From Oceaniglobus ichthyenteri (GTDB taxonomy: Bacteria > Pseudomonadota > Alphaproteobacteria > Rhodobacterales > Rhodobacteraceae), in the NCBI RefSeq assembly GCF_003057885.1, contig NZ_QAGK01000012.1, positions 49,672 to 113,671 of the forward strand: DNA of 64,000 bases, in the 5' to 3' direction. Positions 52,472 to 61,336 of this stretch are shown here, one piece after another. A program made the position numbers and the translations under genes. The notes below the pieces were generated by a model that was not told where the DNA came from, did not search any database, and saw only the letters and a program-made list of their open reading frames with translations. The first letter of the stretch is position 1, and the number at the start of each line of letters is the position of its first letter.

Positions 52472-53122
52472 ATGATTCACGATGCCATTTCCCATGACCT
52501 GGGCGCAACCCTGGTCGGTGGGGGGCCTGTATTTGTTGGGGATTTCGACGAATCGCGATCAATTGCGCCGCTTTTGGTGGCGGCAGATAGTGGGGCGGAC
52601 AGGATTCTGGATCTGGGGCACATGCCCGATTGGGCGATTGGCGATCTTGATTCAATTTCACAATCCGCACGAGATAGAATCGGTGCGCGGGTGATTCACG
52701 ACCCGTGTCAGGAGACCACGGATTTCGAGAAATGCCTGGCGCGAATTGATGCGCCCCTAATCCTGGGTCTGGGGTTTCTGGGCGGGCAGATTGACCATGA
52801 ACTGGCCGCATTGTCGGTGTTGGTGCGCCAGGACCGTGCCATCGTATTGATTGGCGAACATGACATCGTCGCCCATGTGCCGCAGATTATTGATTTGGCA
52901 CTGGCGCCGGGAACGCGCGTGTCGCTATTTCCGATGGCGGCGGTAACCGGGCGATCAACCGGGCTGACCTGGCCGATTGATGGGCTGAAATTTGCGCCCG
53001 GGCGGCGCAGCGGCACATCCAACCGGGCCTCGGGGGCGGTTCAGCTGGCGTTTGACGGGCCCGGTATGTTGCTTATTCTGCCGCGCGCTGCGCTGTCTGC
53101 GCTTTTGACAGGGTTGCGCTAA
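52472..53122 (+). CDS. thiN: Thiamine pyrophosphokinase
   Basis: The product is 216 residues. The thiamine diphosphokinase motifs appear in order: VAADSGADRIL (about 36-46), DWAIGDLDSIS, ETTDFEKCLA, GFLGGQIDHELAAL and the C-terminal GTSNRAS. The enzyme transfers pyrophosphate from ATP to thiamine. No TPP riboswitch is visible upstream, so the gene is probably expressed constitutively. Its last 50 bp overlap the convergent EamA gene. Confidence 0.9.
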   Translation: MIHDAISHDLGATLVGGGPVFVGDFDESRSIAPLLVAADSGADRILDLGHMPDWAIGDLDSISQSARDRIGARVIHDPCQETTDFEKCLARIDAPLILGLGFLGGQIDHELAALSVLVRQDRAIVLIGEHDIVAHVPQIIDLALAPGTRVSLFPMAAVTGRSTGLTWPIDGLKFAPGRRSGTSNRASGAVQLAFDGPGMLLILPRAALSALLTGLR

Positions 53123-54011
53123 GCCCGCGTTCGCGCCACACGATATAAAGCCCGGCGGCCAAAGTCACCGCGATTCCGACCGCCGCCAGACCATTGGGCA
53201 GATCACCAAAGACTGCCCAGCCGATCAGCGTGGCCACCGGAATTTCAAGGTACTGCATCGGGGCCACCGTGGCCGATGGCGCAAATCGCAACGACCAGGT
53301 CATCATCAGGTGGGCAACGGTGCCCAACAGGCCCAAAAGCAAAAGAAAAATCCATGCCATCCCGTGCGGCATAACCGGATCAAGCTGTGGCAGGCCCGTG
53401 CCATCAAGCAATGCCAGAGCCGGAATCAACAGCGCCGATGCCATGACCCCGCTGGTAAATTGAAGCGCAATCGGATCGACGTCTTTTGCCATGGTCCGGG
53501 TGACCAGCATGAACAGCGAAAACACCACCGCCACGATGAGTGGCAGTAAAGCCGGGGCGCCAAACTGGGCAAAGCTGGGCTGAACCACCATCAAAGTGCC
53601 GCAAAACGCAACGGCGCAAGCGGCCATGCGGCGGTGGCCCACTTCTTCGCCCAGAACGTATTTGCCCAAAAGCAGCAACAAAAAAGGCATCACGAATGCG
53701 ATGGCAATGGCCTCGGCGATGGGTAAATAGACCAGCGACAGAAACATCGCGCCAATGCCGATGATATGCAGAACCGTGCGCACCACCGTCAGCATCAGAA
53801 CCCGCCGGTTTAGCCGCAACACCGCCGGCGCCAAAACCACGAACGGCGCAAGAAACACCACCTGAAGCGTGAAACGTACCGCCACCAATTGCGCCACGGG
53901 AATGGTATCGCCCAACAGTTTGGCCGTGGCATCGCCCATCGGGGCAAGAACGCAAAAGCCCAACATCAGAACAATGCCCAAAAGCGGGCGATCGGCGGCG
54001 CGCGGTATCAT
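53073..54011 (-). CDS. EamA-family (DMT) transporter
   Basis: The product is 312 residues with ten predicted membrane helices in two EamA repeats. The first starts RPLLGIVLMLGFCVLAPMGDATAKLLGDTIPVAQLVAVRF, and APMQYLEIPVATLIGWAVFGDLPN is in the second. Such exporters move metabolites or amino acids across the inner membrane. It is a tandem paralogue of the next gene, with 4-bp overlap, and shares its 3' end with thiN. Confidence 0.9.
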   Translation of the reverse strand: MIPRAADRPLLGIVLMLGFCVLAPMGDATAKLLGDTIPVAQLVAVRFTLQVVFLAPFVVLAPAVLRLNRRVLMLTVVRTVLHIIGIGAMFLSLVYLPIAEAIAIAFVMPFLLLLLGKYVLGEEVGHRRMAACAVAFCGTLMVVQPSFAQFGAPALLPLIVAVVFSLFMLVTRTMAKDVDPIALQFTSGVMASALLIPALALLDGTGLPQLDPVMPHGMAWIFLLLLGLLGTVAHLMMTWSLRFAPSATVAPMQYLEIPVATLIGWAVFGDLPNGLAAVGIAVTLAAGLYIVWRERGLSATLSKAQTAQRAAE

Positions 54012-54928
54012 ACGGGCGGTTGCGGGGCCAACATGGCCGCCCGCTCCAACCGCCGCTCGCGCAGGAAGACATACAGGCCCGAAGCCACGATCAGGGCGAT
54101 GCCCAAAAAGGTCTGCGCGTCAGGCAGGTCATCAAAGATGTAATAACCCAGTGTGGTCGCGGCCACGATCTCAAGATACTGTAAGGGGGCTATCGTGGCG
54201 GCCGGGGCAAACTTCAGCGCAAAGCTGATCATCATGTGCGAGATCGACGCTATGACACCAACACTCATGATCCAGATCCAGGCCACCCCCTGTGGCATGG
54301 TCAACGCGAGGGGCTGAAACCCCCGGTCATGGGTGAGCCAGAGAATCGGCAGGATCAACAGCGTCGCGGCCACCGCTGTCCAGAATTGCAACGCTACAGG
54401 CGGAATGCGTCGGGCAATGCGCCGGGTCAGCACCATGTAAAATGCAAAACAGAATGCCGTAACCAGCGGCAGCGCCGCCACCAAACCGAAAACCGCAAGG
54501 CTGGGGCGGATGATGACCAAGGCACCGACAAACCCCACCGCACATGCCCCGATCCGCCGCCAGCCAATGGATTCACCCAGAAAAAGCGCGCCAAGCAGGG
54601 TAAGGATGAACGGTTCAACAAAGAAAATCGCAATCGCATCCGCAATCGGCATCACCCGCAGCGCCGAAAAGAATGCGCCTGTCGCCACAATGATCAGCGC
54701 CGCGCGCAAGATATGCAAACCCCAATCGCGCCGCTCGGGCCACGCAAGCTGGGCCAGAAACATCACCGCCGGAAGCAGCAACAACGCCTGTATCCCAAAC
54801 CGGAATGCCACAATTTGCCCGACGCCAATTGTGTCAGAGGCAAGCTTTGCAAAGGCATCCATAACCGGCGCGGTAAAGCAGAAGCCAACCATCAGCAGAA
54901 TACCAAGAACAGGGCGATCAGATGTCAT
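54008..54928 (-). CDS. EamA-family (DMT) transporter, tandem paralogue
   Basis: The product is 306 residues with ten membrane helices. It parallels its neighbour: DRPVLGILLMVGFCFTAPVMDAFAKLASDTIGVGQIVAFRF at the start and APLQYLEIVAATTLGYYIFDDLPD in the second half. The two may act as separate exporters after gene duplication, or as a pair. The stop overlaps the start of the downstream copy by 4 bp. Confidence 0.9.
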   Translation of the reverse strand: MTSDRPVLGILLMVGFCFTAPVMDAFAKLASDTIGVGQIVAFRFGIQALLLLPAVMFLAQLAWPERRDWGLHILRAALIIVATGAFFSALRVMPIADAIAIFFVEPFILTLLGALFLGESIGWRRIGACAVGFVGALVIIRPSLAVFGLVAALPLVTAFCFAFYMVLTRRIARRIPPVALQFWTAVAATLLILPILWLTHDRGFQPLALTMPQGVAWIWIMSVGVIASISHMMISFALKFAPAATIAPLQYLEIVAATTLGYYIFDDLPDAQTFLGIALIVASGLYVFLRERRLERAAMLAPQPPV

Positions 54929-54989
54929 GGCCTGACGCTAATGCCCGGCGCACAGCTCCACAATGGGCGAATGCCTGTGGCCAACGTAG

Positions 54990-55210
54990 AAGGGGGGCTG
55001 TCTGCCCCCCGCCTTCGGCTCCCCCCGAGGATATTTTCGAAACAGAAATGAGATTTTTACAACTTGTTAAGGTTACCGTTGGATTATTTAAGAGCGGTAC
55101 AGGCGGGGACGCCGATGACCGCAAACGGAAATGGCGGTCCGTTCGGTTTGCCGGGCGGACCGCTTTCATTTTCGTTTTCTTAAATATCCCCGCCGGAGGC
55201 TCCTGTCCTA
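54990..55210. repeat. Intergenic inverted-repeat element with GGATATTT core
   Basis: This non-coding stretch between the EamA pair and sdaA has two inverted copies of an element. One is GGCTCCCCCCGAGGATATTT (from 55017) and the other, read on the opposite strand, is GGAGCCTCCGGCGGGGATAT (55203 back to 55184). A GGGGGGC/GCCCCCC hairpin (54992-55010) precedes the first, and an 8-bp GCGGTCCG/CGGACCGC hairpin (55134-55163) lies between them. From memory, sequences of this type are abundant at gene ends in Rhodobacterales. Confidence 0.6.
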
Positions 55211-55226
55211 TCGCCATGTCATAACA

Positions 55227-56600
55227 TCAACAGTTGGGTACATTGACCGCCAATCCGCCCAATGATGTCTCTTTGTATTTCTCGCTCATGTCTGCACCGG
55301 TTTGGCGCATGGTTTCGATTGCCGAATCCAAAGGCACCAGATGCGTGCCGTCCCCGCGCAGGGCAAGGGAGGCGGCGGAGACTGCCTTGATCGCGCCGAG
55401 GCCGTTGCGTTCGATACAGGGCACCTGCACCAAGCCGCGCACCGGATCACATGTCATGCCAAGGTGATGCTCAAGCGCGATTTCAGCGGCGTTTTCAATC
55501 TGTTCGGGTGTGCCACTCAGAACGGCGGCCAATCCTGCGGCCGCCATGGCCGCAGCGCTGCCCACTTCGGCCTGGCAGCCACATTCCGCGCCGGAAATGG
55601 AGGCGTTGTGTTTGACCAGCCCGCCGATGGCTGCGGCGGTCAGCAAGAAATCGGGTATGCGTTTTTTTGACGCGCCGGGCACATGATCCAGATAGTAGCG
55701 GATCGTCGCAGGGATTACGCCCGCCGCACCGTTTGTGGGTGCGGTCACCACTTGGCCCCCGGCTGCGTTTTCTTCATTGACCGCCATGGCATAGCTGATC
55801 ATCCAGTCGTTGATGGTATGGGGTGCGGGTTGGTTCATGCCACGTTCGGCCTGCAGTGCCTGATGGATGCCTTTGGCGCGGCGGCGTACGTTCAGGCCAC
55901 CCGGCAGGGTCCCTTCGGTGGCCAATCCGCGATCAATGCATGTGTTCATCACCTGCCAGATGCGCGCCATGCCTTTATCAAGGTCCGCCGCGCTGCGACG
56001 GCTGAGTTCGTTGATCCGTTTCAGCTCGGCGATGGATTTGCCGGTTTCCGCACACATGTGCAACATTTGCGATGCGGATTTGAAGGCAAAGGGCACTGGC
56101 GCCCCGTCGTCGGTATCGGCACCGCTGGCCAGTTCATCGGCGGTCAGAACAAATCCGCCGCCGACGGAATAGTATGTTTCCTGCGCGATGATATCGCCTT
56201 GGGCGTCGGTGGCCATCAGGATCAGGCCGTTGGCATGGCCGGGCAGGGGCGGGCCATAGTCGAATTTCAGATCGGTTTCCGGGTCAAAGGCCAAAGGTTG
56301 TAACCCCGTTGGCGAAACCGACTTTTCAACACGAATGGTGGCCAGGGCGGCCTCGGCCATTTTCGAATCATATGTCTCGGGTTCGAATCCGGCAAGGCCA
56401 AGGATCGTGGCGCGGTCAGTGGCGTGCCCCACTCCGGTAAAGGCCAGTGAGCCATGCAGGATGGCGCGCACTCCGTGGGCGGTAAAGGGCAGCCCGCGCA
56501 GTTGATCGAGAAATCGCGCCGCAGCCACCATCGGGCCCATGGTGTGGGACGAGGATGGCCCGATCCCGATTTTGAACATATCGAACACGGATAAGAACAT
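55227..56600 (-). CDS. sdaA: L-serine ammonia-lyase (iron-sulfur type)
   Basis: The product is 457 residues, single-chain. The beta domain starts [24 protein letters not shown]. The alpha domain holds the [4Fe-4S] cysteines in [27 protein letters not shown] and the C-terminal Cys. It converts L-serine to pyruvate and ammonia. The gene is divergent from rpiA, and the repeat element at 54990-55210 lies downstream. Confidence 0.95.
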   Translation of the reverse strand: MFLSVFDMFKIGIGPSSSHTMGPMVAAARFLDQLRGLPFTAHGVRAILHGSLAFTGVGHATDRATILGLAGFEPETYDSKMAEAALATIRVEKSVSPTGLQPLAFDPETDLKFDYGPPLPGHANGLILMATDAQGDIIAQETYYSVGGGFVLTADELASGADTDDGAPVPFAFKSASQMLHMCAETGKSIAELKRINELSRRSAADLDKGMARIWQVMNTCIDRGLATEGTLPGGLNVRRRAKGIHQALQAERGMNQPAPHTINDWMISYAMAVNEENAAGGQVVTAPTNGAAGVIPATIRYYLDHVPGASKKRIPDFLLTAAAIGGLVKHNASISGAECGCQAEVGSAAAMAAAGLAAVLSGTPEQIENAAEIALEHHLGMTCDPVRGLVQVPCIERNGLGAIKAVSAASLALRGDGTHLVPLDSAIETMRQTGADMSEKYKETSLGGLAVNVPNC

Positions 56601-56767
56601 GGCGCCCCCTGGGGTATGATTTCGGTCATCTGCCCCAGTTACCGCGAATTTCCCAGGGAAAGGCGATATTCTTCGTATCGCTCAACCTGTGGGATTAATC
56701 GCTCGCACCCGGGGCGCAGGCGGCTTATAACACAGTTATTTGATGCCCAAACCCCGGAGCCATGCCG

Positions 56768-57556
56768 ATGTCGTCTCGTTTGTCCCCCATCGACACCGCC
56801 AAATTTGTCGCCGCAAAGCGCGCGTGTGATTTTGTAGAGGACGGCATGCGTGTCGGCCTTGGCACCGGCAGCACCGCCGCATGGTTGGTGCGTTGTCTGG
56901 GTGAGATGGTGAAAGATGATGGTTTGCGCATCACCGGTGTGCCGACCAGCACCCGCACCGCCGAACTGGCCCGTCAGGTCGGGATCAAGGTCGCCACTCT
57001 GGACGAGGCAAAGTGGCTGGATGTCACCATTGATGGCGCGGACGAGTTTGATGACGAGCTGAACCTTATCAAAGGCGGTGGCGGCGCGTTGTTGCAAGAA
57101 AAGATCGTGGCAACCGCCAGTGACCGCATGGTTGTCATCGCCGACAAATCGAAACAGGTGCAAACCCTTGGCGCGTTTCCCTTGCCCGTCGAAGTTGTGC
57201 CGTTTGGGTGGCAAACCACCAAGGCGCTGGTCGAGGAAACCCTGGCCGCGCTGGATGTTCTGGGCGATACCGGCACCCTGCGCATGACCGGAGATACCGC
57301 TTTTGTCACCGATGAGGGGAATTATATCCTGGATCTGCATCTTAATCGTATCGGCAATGCGCGCCAATTGGCCCTGGTGATCAATCAAATTCCGGGAATC
57401 GTGGAAAACGGATTGTTCATTGATATTTGCGATGTGGTGGTGATTGGCCATGGCGATGGCCGGGTCGAGGTAAAAGATGTGAACACCGGCGTCACCCAGC
57501 AGGACAAGATCGATTTTGTCGATACTGACAACCTGTTTCGTGATCTGGGCGAATAG
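56768..57556 (+). CDS. rpiA: Ribose-5-phosphate isomerase A
   Basis: The product is 262 residues. Motifs are VGLGTGSTAAWLVR, TIDGADEFDDELNLIKGGGGALLQEKIVA (with the catalytic acid), and DKSKQVQTLG. It interconverts ribose-5-phosphate and ribulose-5-phosphate. Two ATGs compete; GGAG is two bases from 56762 but eight from 56768, so I prefer 56768. It is followed 72 bp later by gor. Confidence 0.95.
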   Translation: MSSRLSPIDTAKFVAAKRACDFVEDGMRVGLGTGSTAAWLVRCLGEMVKDDGLRITGVPTSTRTAELARQVGIKVATLDEAKWLDVTIDGADEFDDELNLIKGGGGALLQEKIVATASDRMVVIADKSKQVQTLGAFPLPVEVVPFGWQTTKALVEETLAALDVLGDTGTLRMTGDTAFVTDEGNYILDLHLNRIGNARQLALVINQIPGIVENGLFIDICDVVVIGHGDGRVEVKDVNTGVTQQDKIDFVDTDNLFRDLGE

Positions 57557-57628
57557 GGCGCCGCCTGCTCTGGCCTTTCGCGCCCCTGTGTGGGATACCC
57601 ACGCGACGTTTGAAACGGGGGCGCTGCA

Positions 57629-58987
57629 TTGACATTCGATTATGATCTTTTTGTTATTGGTGGCGGTTCGGGTGGGGTGCGTGCGGCGCGGATTGCCGCA
57701 TCCGAAGGCGGCGCAAAGGTGGCGTTGGCCGAAGAATTCCGGATGGGCGGCACCTGTGTGATCCGCGGCTGCGTACCCAAAAAACTGATGGTGTTCGCCA
57801 GCGGGTTTTCCCAGATGATGGAAGATGGCAAATCCTATGGATGGGATATTCGCCAGAACGGCTTCGATTGGCCCAAGTTCAAAACGCATCTTGAGACAGA
57901 GCTTGACCGTCTTGAAGCCGCCTATCGCCGCAATGCGCAAAACGCCGGTGTCACGATTTACGACAGCCGCGCGGTGTTGAAAGATGCCCACACGGTCGTG
58001 TTGGCCGATGGGCAGACGGTATCGGCGAAACATATCCTGATTGCCACGGGCGGCTATCCGTTTGTGCCCGATTTGCCGGGCCGCGATCTTGCGATGACCA
58101 GCAATGAGATTTTCCTGCAAGAGGAACTGCCCAAATCGATCCTGATTGTGGGCGGCGGTTATATTGCCTGTGAATTTGCCTGCATCCTAAACGGTCTGGG
58201 CGTTGAGGTGACGCAATTTTACCGGGGCGCGCAAATCCTGAACGGGTTTGACGAAGAGGTGCGCGGCCATATCGGCGAATCGATGATCGACAGCGGCGTA
58301 AGCCTGTCGTTGGGTTGCGATGTCATGGAGATGGAGCAGCAGGACCAAGGGATTTGGGTAAAGGCGACCAGCGGCAAGGACCGCCATTATGACGCGGTTT
58401 TGTACGCCACCGGACGCATGCCCAATACCACGGGGCTGGGTCTGGAAGACCTGGGTGTGAAACTGGGACGGCGGGGCGAAATTCTGGTTGATGAGTGGTC
58501 TCAAACCAGCGTGCCGTCGATTTATGCCGTGGGCGATGTCACCGATCGGATCAATCTGACCCCCGTGGCGATCCGCGAAGGCCATGCCTTTGCCGACACG
58601 GTGTTTGGCGGCAAAAAGGTGAAGGCCGATCATACCTGCGTGCCCGGCGCGGTGTTTACGCAGCCCGAATATGGCTATGTGGGGATGACCGAAGAAGAGG
58701 CGCGCAAGGATCACAGCATCGAAGTGTACGCCACCGCGTTCAAACCGATGAAAACCGCCTTTGCCGGGCGCAGTGACCGGGTGTTGTTCAAACTGATCGT
58801 CGATGCGGAAACGCGCAAGGTTCTGGGGTGCCATATCGTCGCAGAGGGCGCGGCCGAGTTGATACAACTTGCCGCCATCGCGGTCAAAATGGGCGCCACA
58901 AAGGAAAATTTCGACCGTACAGTGGCGGTTCACCCGACAATTGCCGAGGAATTGGTAACGATGCGCACCCCGGTGCGTACAGCCTAA
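57629..58987 (+). CDS. gor: Glutathione-disulfide reductase
   Basis: The product is 452 residues. It has FAD motif DLFVIGGGSGGVRAARIAA at residues 5-23, redox-active disulphide GGTCVIRGCVPKK, the NAD(P)-binding motif LIVGGGYIACEFACIL and the C-terminal catalytic HPTIAEELVTM. It reduces glutathione disulphide with NADPH. The start is a TTG with a GGGGG tract about eight bases upstream. Confidence 0.95.
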   Translation: MTFDYDLFVIGGGSGGVRAARIAASEGGAKVALAEEFRMGGTCVIRGCVPKKLMVFASGFSQMMEDGKSYGWDIRQNGFDWPKFKTHLETELDRLEAAYRRNAQNAGVTIYDSRAVLKDAHTVVLADGQTVSAKHILIATGGYPFVPDLPGRDLAMTSNEIFLQEELPKSILIVGGGYIACEFACILNGLGVEVTQFYRGAQILNGFDEEVRGHIGESMIDSGVSLSLGCDVMEMEQQDQGIWVKATSGKDRHYDAVLYATGRMPNTTGLGLEDLGVKLGRRGEILVDEWSQTSVPSIYAVGDVTDRINLTPVAIREGHAFADTVFGGKKVKADHTCVPGAVFTQPEYGYVGMTEEEARKDHSIEVYATAFKPMKTAFAGRSDRVLFKLIVDAETRKVLGCHIVAEGAAELIQLAAIAVKMGATKENFDRTVAVHPTIAEELVTMRTPVRTA

Positions 58988-59069
58988 TGGCGCTGAAAGG
59001 TTGATTTTGGCGCAAAAATACACAGTTACAGCAACAGCAGATACTGACCAACAAAAGGAACAAACCTGG

Positions 59070-60218
59070 ATGGCCAGCAACAACGGCGGACCTTGGGGGA
59101 GCGGCCCCCGCGGCGGAAACGGCGGAAACGGTGATGATCGGGGGCCAGGTAATCGGCGTCCCGGAAGTGATGGCCCGCAGATCCCCGAAATCGAAGAACT
59201 GATGAAAAAAGGCCAGGAACAGCTTCGTGTTCTGATGGGCGGGCGCGGCGGGCGCAACAAAGGCACCGGAACGGGTGGCGATGGCGGCGGCGGAATTTCG
59301 CGCGGAACCGTTGGAATTGCGGCGATTGCCGTGTTGGGCCTGTGGGTGTTTTCCAGCTTTTACACCGTACGCCCCGAAGAACAGTCAGTTGAATTGTTTC
59401 TGGGTAAATATTCGGCCACAGGCGGCCCCGGCCTGAACTTTGCGCCCTGGCCGTTGGTCACTGCCGAAGTATTGCCTGTAACGCGTGAACAGACCGAACA
59501 GATTGGCGTTGCCGGTACAAGCGGGCCGGGTGGCGATGGTTTGATGCTGACCACCGATGCCAATATCGTTGATATCGAATTCGAAGTGGTCTGGAACATC
59601 AGCAATCCTGCCAACTATCTTTTCAATCTGCGTGATCCGCAGCAGACAATCCGCGCCGTTTCGGAATCGGCCATGCGCGAAGTGATCGCACGCAGCGAAC
59701 TGGCGCCGATCCTGAACCGTGACCGGGGTTTGATTGCAACAACCGTGCAGGAACTGATTCAGTTCACGTTGGACAGTTATGACGCCGGCATCAATGTCGT
59801 GCGTTTGAACCTGGACAAGGCCGATCCCCCGGCCGAGGTGATCGATGCCTTCCGCGAAGTGCAGGCCGCCGAGCAGACCCGTGATACATTACAGCGTCAG
59901 GCCGATGCCTATGCCAACCAGGCCCTGGCCGGTGCGCGTGGTGAAACGGCAAAAGTTCTGGAAGAGGCCGAAGCCTACCGCGCCCAGGTCGTCAACGAAG
60001 CGGATGGTGAGGCCAGCCGTTTCACCGCTGTTCTGAGCGAATATGTCAAAGCGCCCGAAGTGACACGCAAGCGTCTGTATCTTGAAACCATGGAAGACGT
60101 GTTGGGCCGTGTGGATAAATTCATCCTTGATACCAACGGCGAAAACAGCGGGCAGGGCGTTGTGCCCTATTTGCCGCTTAACGAGTTGCGCCGCAATTCC
60201 ACCGGAGGGTCGAACTGA
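59070..60218 (+). CDS. hflK: FtsH-modulating membrane protein HflK
   Basis: The product is 382 residues. A glycine-rich cytosolic N-terminus (NNGGPWGSGPRGGNGGNGDD) precedes one membrane helix (VGIAAIAVLGLWVFSSF, about residues 75-92) and an SPFH/band-7 domain in the periplasm (residues about 100-330). HflK and HflC form a large cage around FtsH. I chose the ATG at 59070 with AAGGAA upstream. Its TGA overlaps the hflC ATG by one base. Confidence 0.95.
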   Translation: MASNNGGPWGSGPRGGNGGNGDDRGPGNRRPGSDGPQIPEIEELMKKGQEQLRVLMGGRGGRNKGTGTGGDGGGGISRGTVGIAAIAVLGLWVFSSFYTVRPEEQSVELFLGKYSATGGPGLNFAPWPLVTAEVLPVTREQTEQIGVAGTSGPGGDGLMLTTDANIVDIEFEVVWNISNPANYLFNLRDPQQTIRAVSESAMREVIARSELAPILNRDRGLIATTVQELIQFTLDSYDAGINVVRLNLDKADPPAEVIDAFREVQAAEQTRDTLQRQADAYANQALAGARGETAKVLEEAEAYRAQVVNEADGEASRFTAVLSEYVKAPEVTRKRLYLETMEDVLGRVDKFILDTNGENSGQGVVPYLPLNELRRNSTGGSN

Positions 60219-61105
60219 TGAAAAAGTCTGCTATTCTTCTGCCGGCCATCGTGCTGGTTGGTGCGGTCCTGATGTCGTCGGTGTTCATTGTCGACGAACG
60301 CGAAAAGGCGCTGGTGCTGCAGTTCGGTCAGATCAAGGCCGTGAAGGAAGAGCCGGGATTGGCGTTTAAAATCCCGCTGATCCAAGAGGTTGTGCGCTAT
60401 GACGGGCGGATCCTGTCCATCGACACCGATCCCATCGAAGTCACGCCCAGCGATGACCGCCGTCTGATCGTAGACGCCTTTGCGCGCTACCGGATCAGCG
60501 ATGTGGTGCAGTTCCGTCAGGCTGTTGGTCTTGGCGGTGAAAGGGCGGCGGAAAGCCGTCTGGAAGGGATCCTCAATCCACAGATCCGTGCGGTTTTGGG
60601 CTCTGAGGGCGTAACGTCGAACACCATCATCTCGGCCGATCGTGCCGAACTGATGGCGCGCATAACGGCCCAGGCCCGCACCCGTGCGGCGCCTTTGGGT
60701 CTTGAGGTGCTGGATGTGCGTCTCAAACAGACCGCGCTGCCTGAACAGAACCTTGATGCCACGTTTGCGCGGATGCGCGCCGAGCGGGAACGCGAAGCGG
60801 CGGATGAAATCGCCCGCGGTCAGGAAGCGGCATCGCGCGTGCGCGCAACCGCAGATCGTACCGTTGTCGAATTGGTATCCGAAGCCACCCGCGACGCTGA
60901 AATCACCCGAGGTGAGGCCGACGCCCAGCGAAACGCAATTTTCGCCGAAGCGTTCGGTGCGGATCAGGAATTCTTTGAATTCTACCGCTCGCTCAACGCG
61001 TATCAGCGGGCGCTGAAATCCGAAAATTCGACGATGGTCTTGTCACCTGACAGCGAATTTTTCGACTATCTCAAGTCAGATCAACGACCCGCATCTGATC
61101 GCTGA
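60218..61105 (+). CDS. hflC: FtsH-modulating membrane protein HflC
   Basis: The product is 295 residues. An N-terminal membrane anchor (AILLPAIVLVGAVLMSSVFIV) is followed by a band-7 domain and a helical C-terminal part rich in Ala/Arg/Glu. VDEREKALVLQFGQIKAV and LDVRLKQTALPEQNLDATFARMRAERERE are typical HflC motifs. It is translated coupled to hflK and ends at a strong terminator. Confidence 0.95.
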   Translation: MKKSAILLPAIVLVGAVLMSSVFIVDEREKALVLQFGQIKAVKEEPGLAFKIPLIQEVVRYDGRILSIDTDPIEVTPSDDRRLIVDAFARYRISDVVQFRQAVGLGGERAAESRLEGILNPQIRAVLGSEGVTSNTIISADRAELMARITAQARTRAAPLGLEVLDVRLKQTALPEQNLDATFARMRAEREREAADEIARGQEAASRVRATADRTVVELVSEATRDAEITRGEADAQRNAIFAEAFGADQEFFEFYRSLNAYQRALKSENSTMVLSPDSEFFDYLKSDQRPASDR

Positions 61106-61128
61106 GGCGGCTATTTATCGCCAATAAC

Positions 61129-61159
61129 AAAGGGCTGGTGCATGCACCGGCCCTTTTTG
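61129..61159 (+). terminator. Rho-independent terminator after hflC
   Basis: AAAGGGCTGGTG (61129-61140) pairs with CACCGGCCCTTT (61145-61156, one G-U) over a 4-base CATG loop, followed by TTTTTG. It separates hflKC from degP, so degP needs its own promoter. Confidence 0.92.
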
Positions 61160-61276
61160 TTTTTCCTGTTAAAGCTTTCATAATAATTTCACGGTCAAAT
61201 CACGCTGTGGTGAGGGGCAAGGATTGCTGTTGGCGATGTGATATATCGGCACTATCTATGACCCCATAGGCAGGTT

Positions 61277-61304
61277 AAGGCCCCCGTGCTCCGCGCCGGG
61301 CCTT
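61277..61304 (+). other. Hairpin in the degP leader
   Basis: AAGGCCC (61277-61283) pairs with GGGCCTT (61298-61304), and flanking AGG/CCT can extend the stem past small bulges. It lies 20 bases before the degP ribosome binding site and could affect translation or mRNA stability. Confidence 0.4.
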
Positions 61305-61336
61305 GCCTCAACCATGCTTTTCTGGAGGAGCATTTC

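Noticed and set aside
54922..55224. 100-residue frame over the sdaA upstream gap
   Set aside because: It runs through the inverted repeat elements and hairpins; the peptide has no family features and the region reads as non-coding.
56639..58120. 493-residue minus-strand frame opposite rpiA and gor
   Set aside because: It lies antisense to two clear enzymes with intact catalytic motifs and has no domain of its own.
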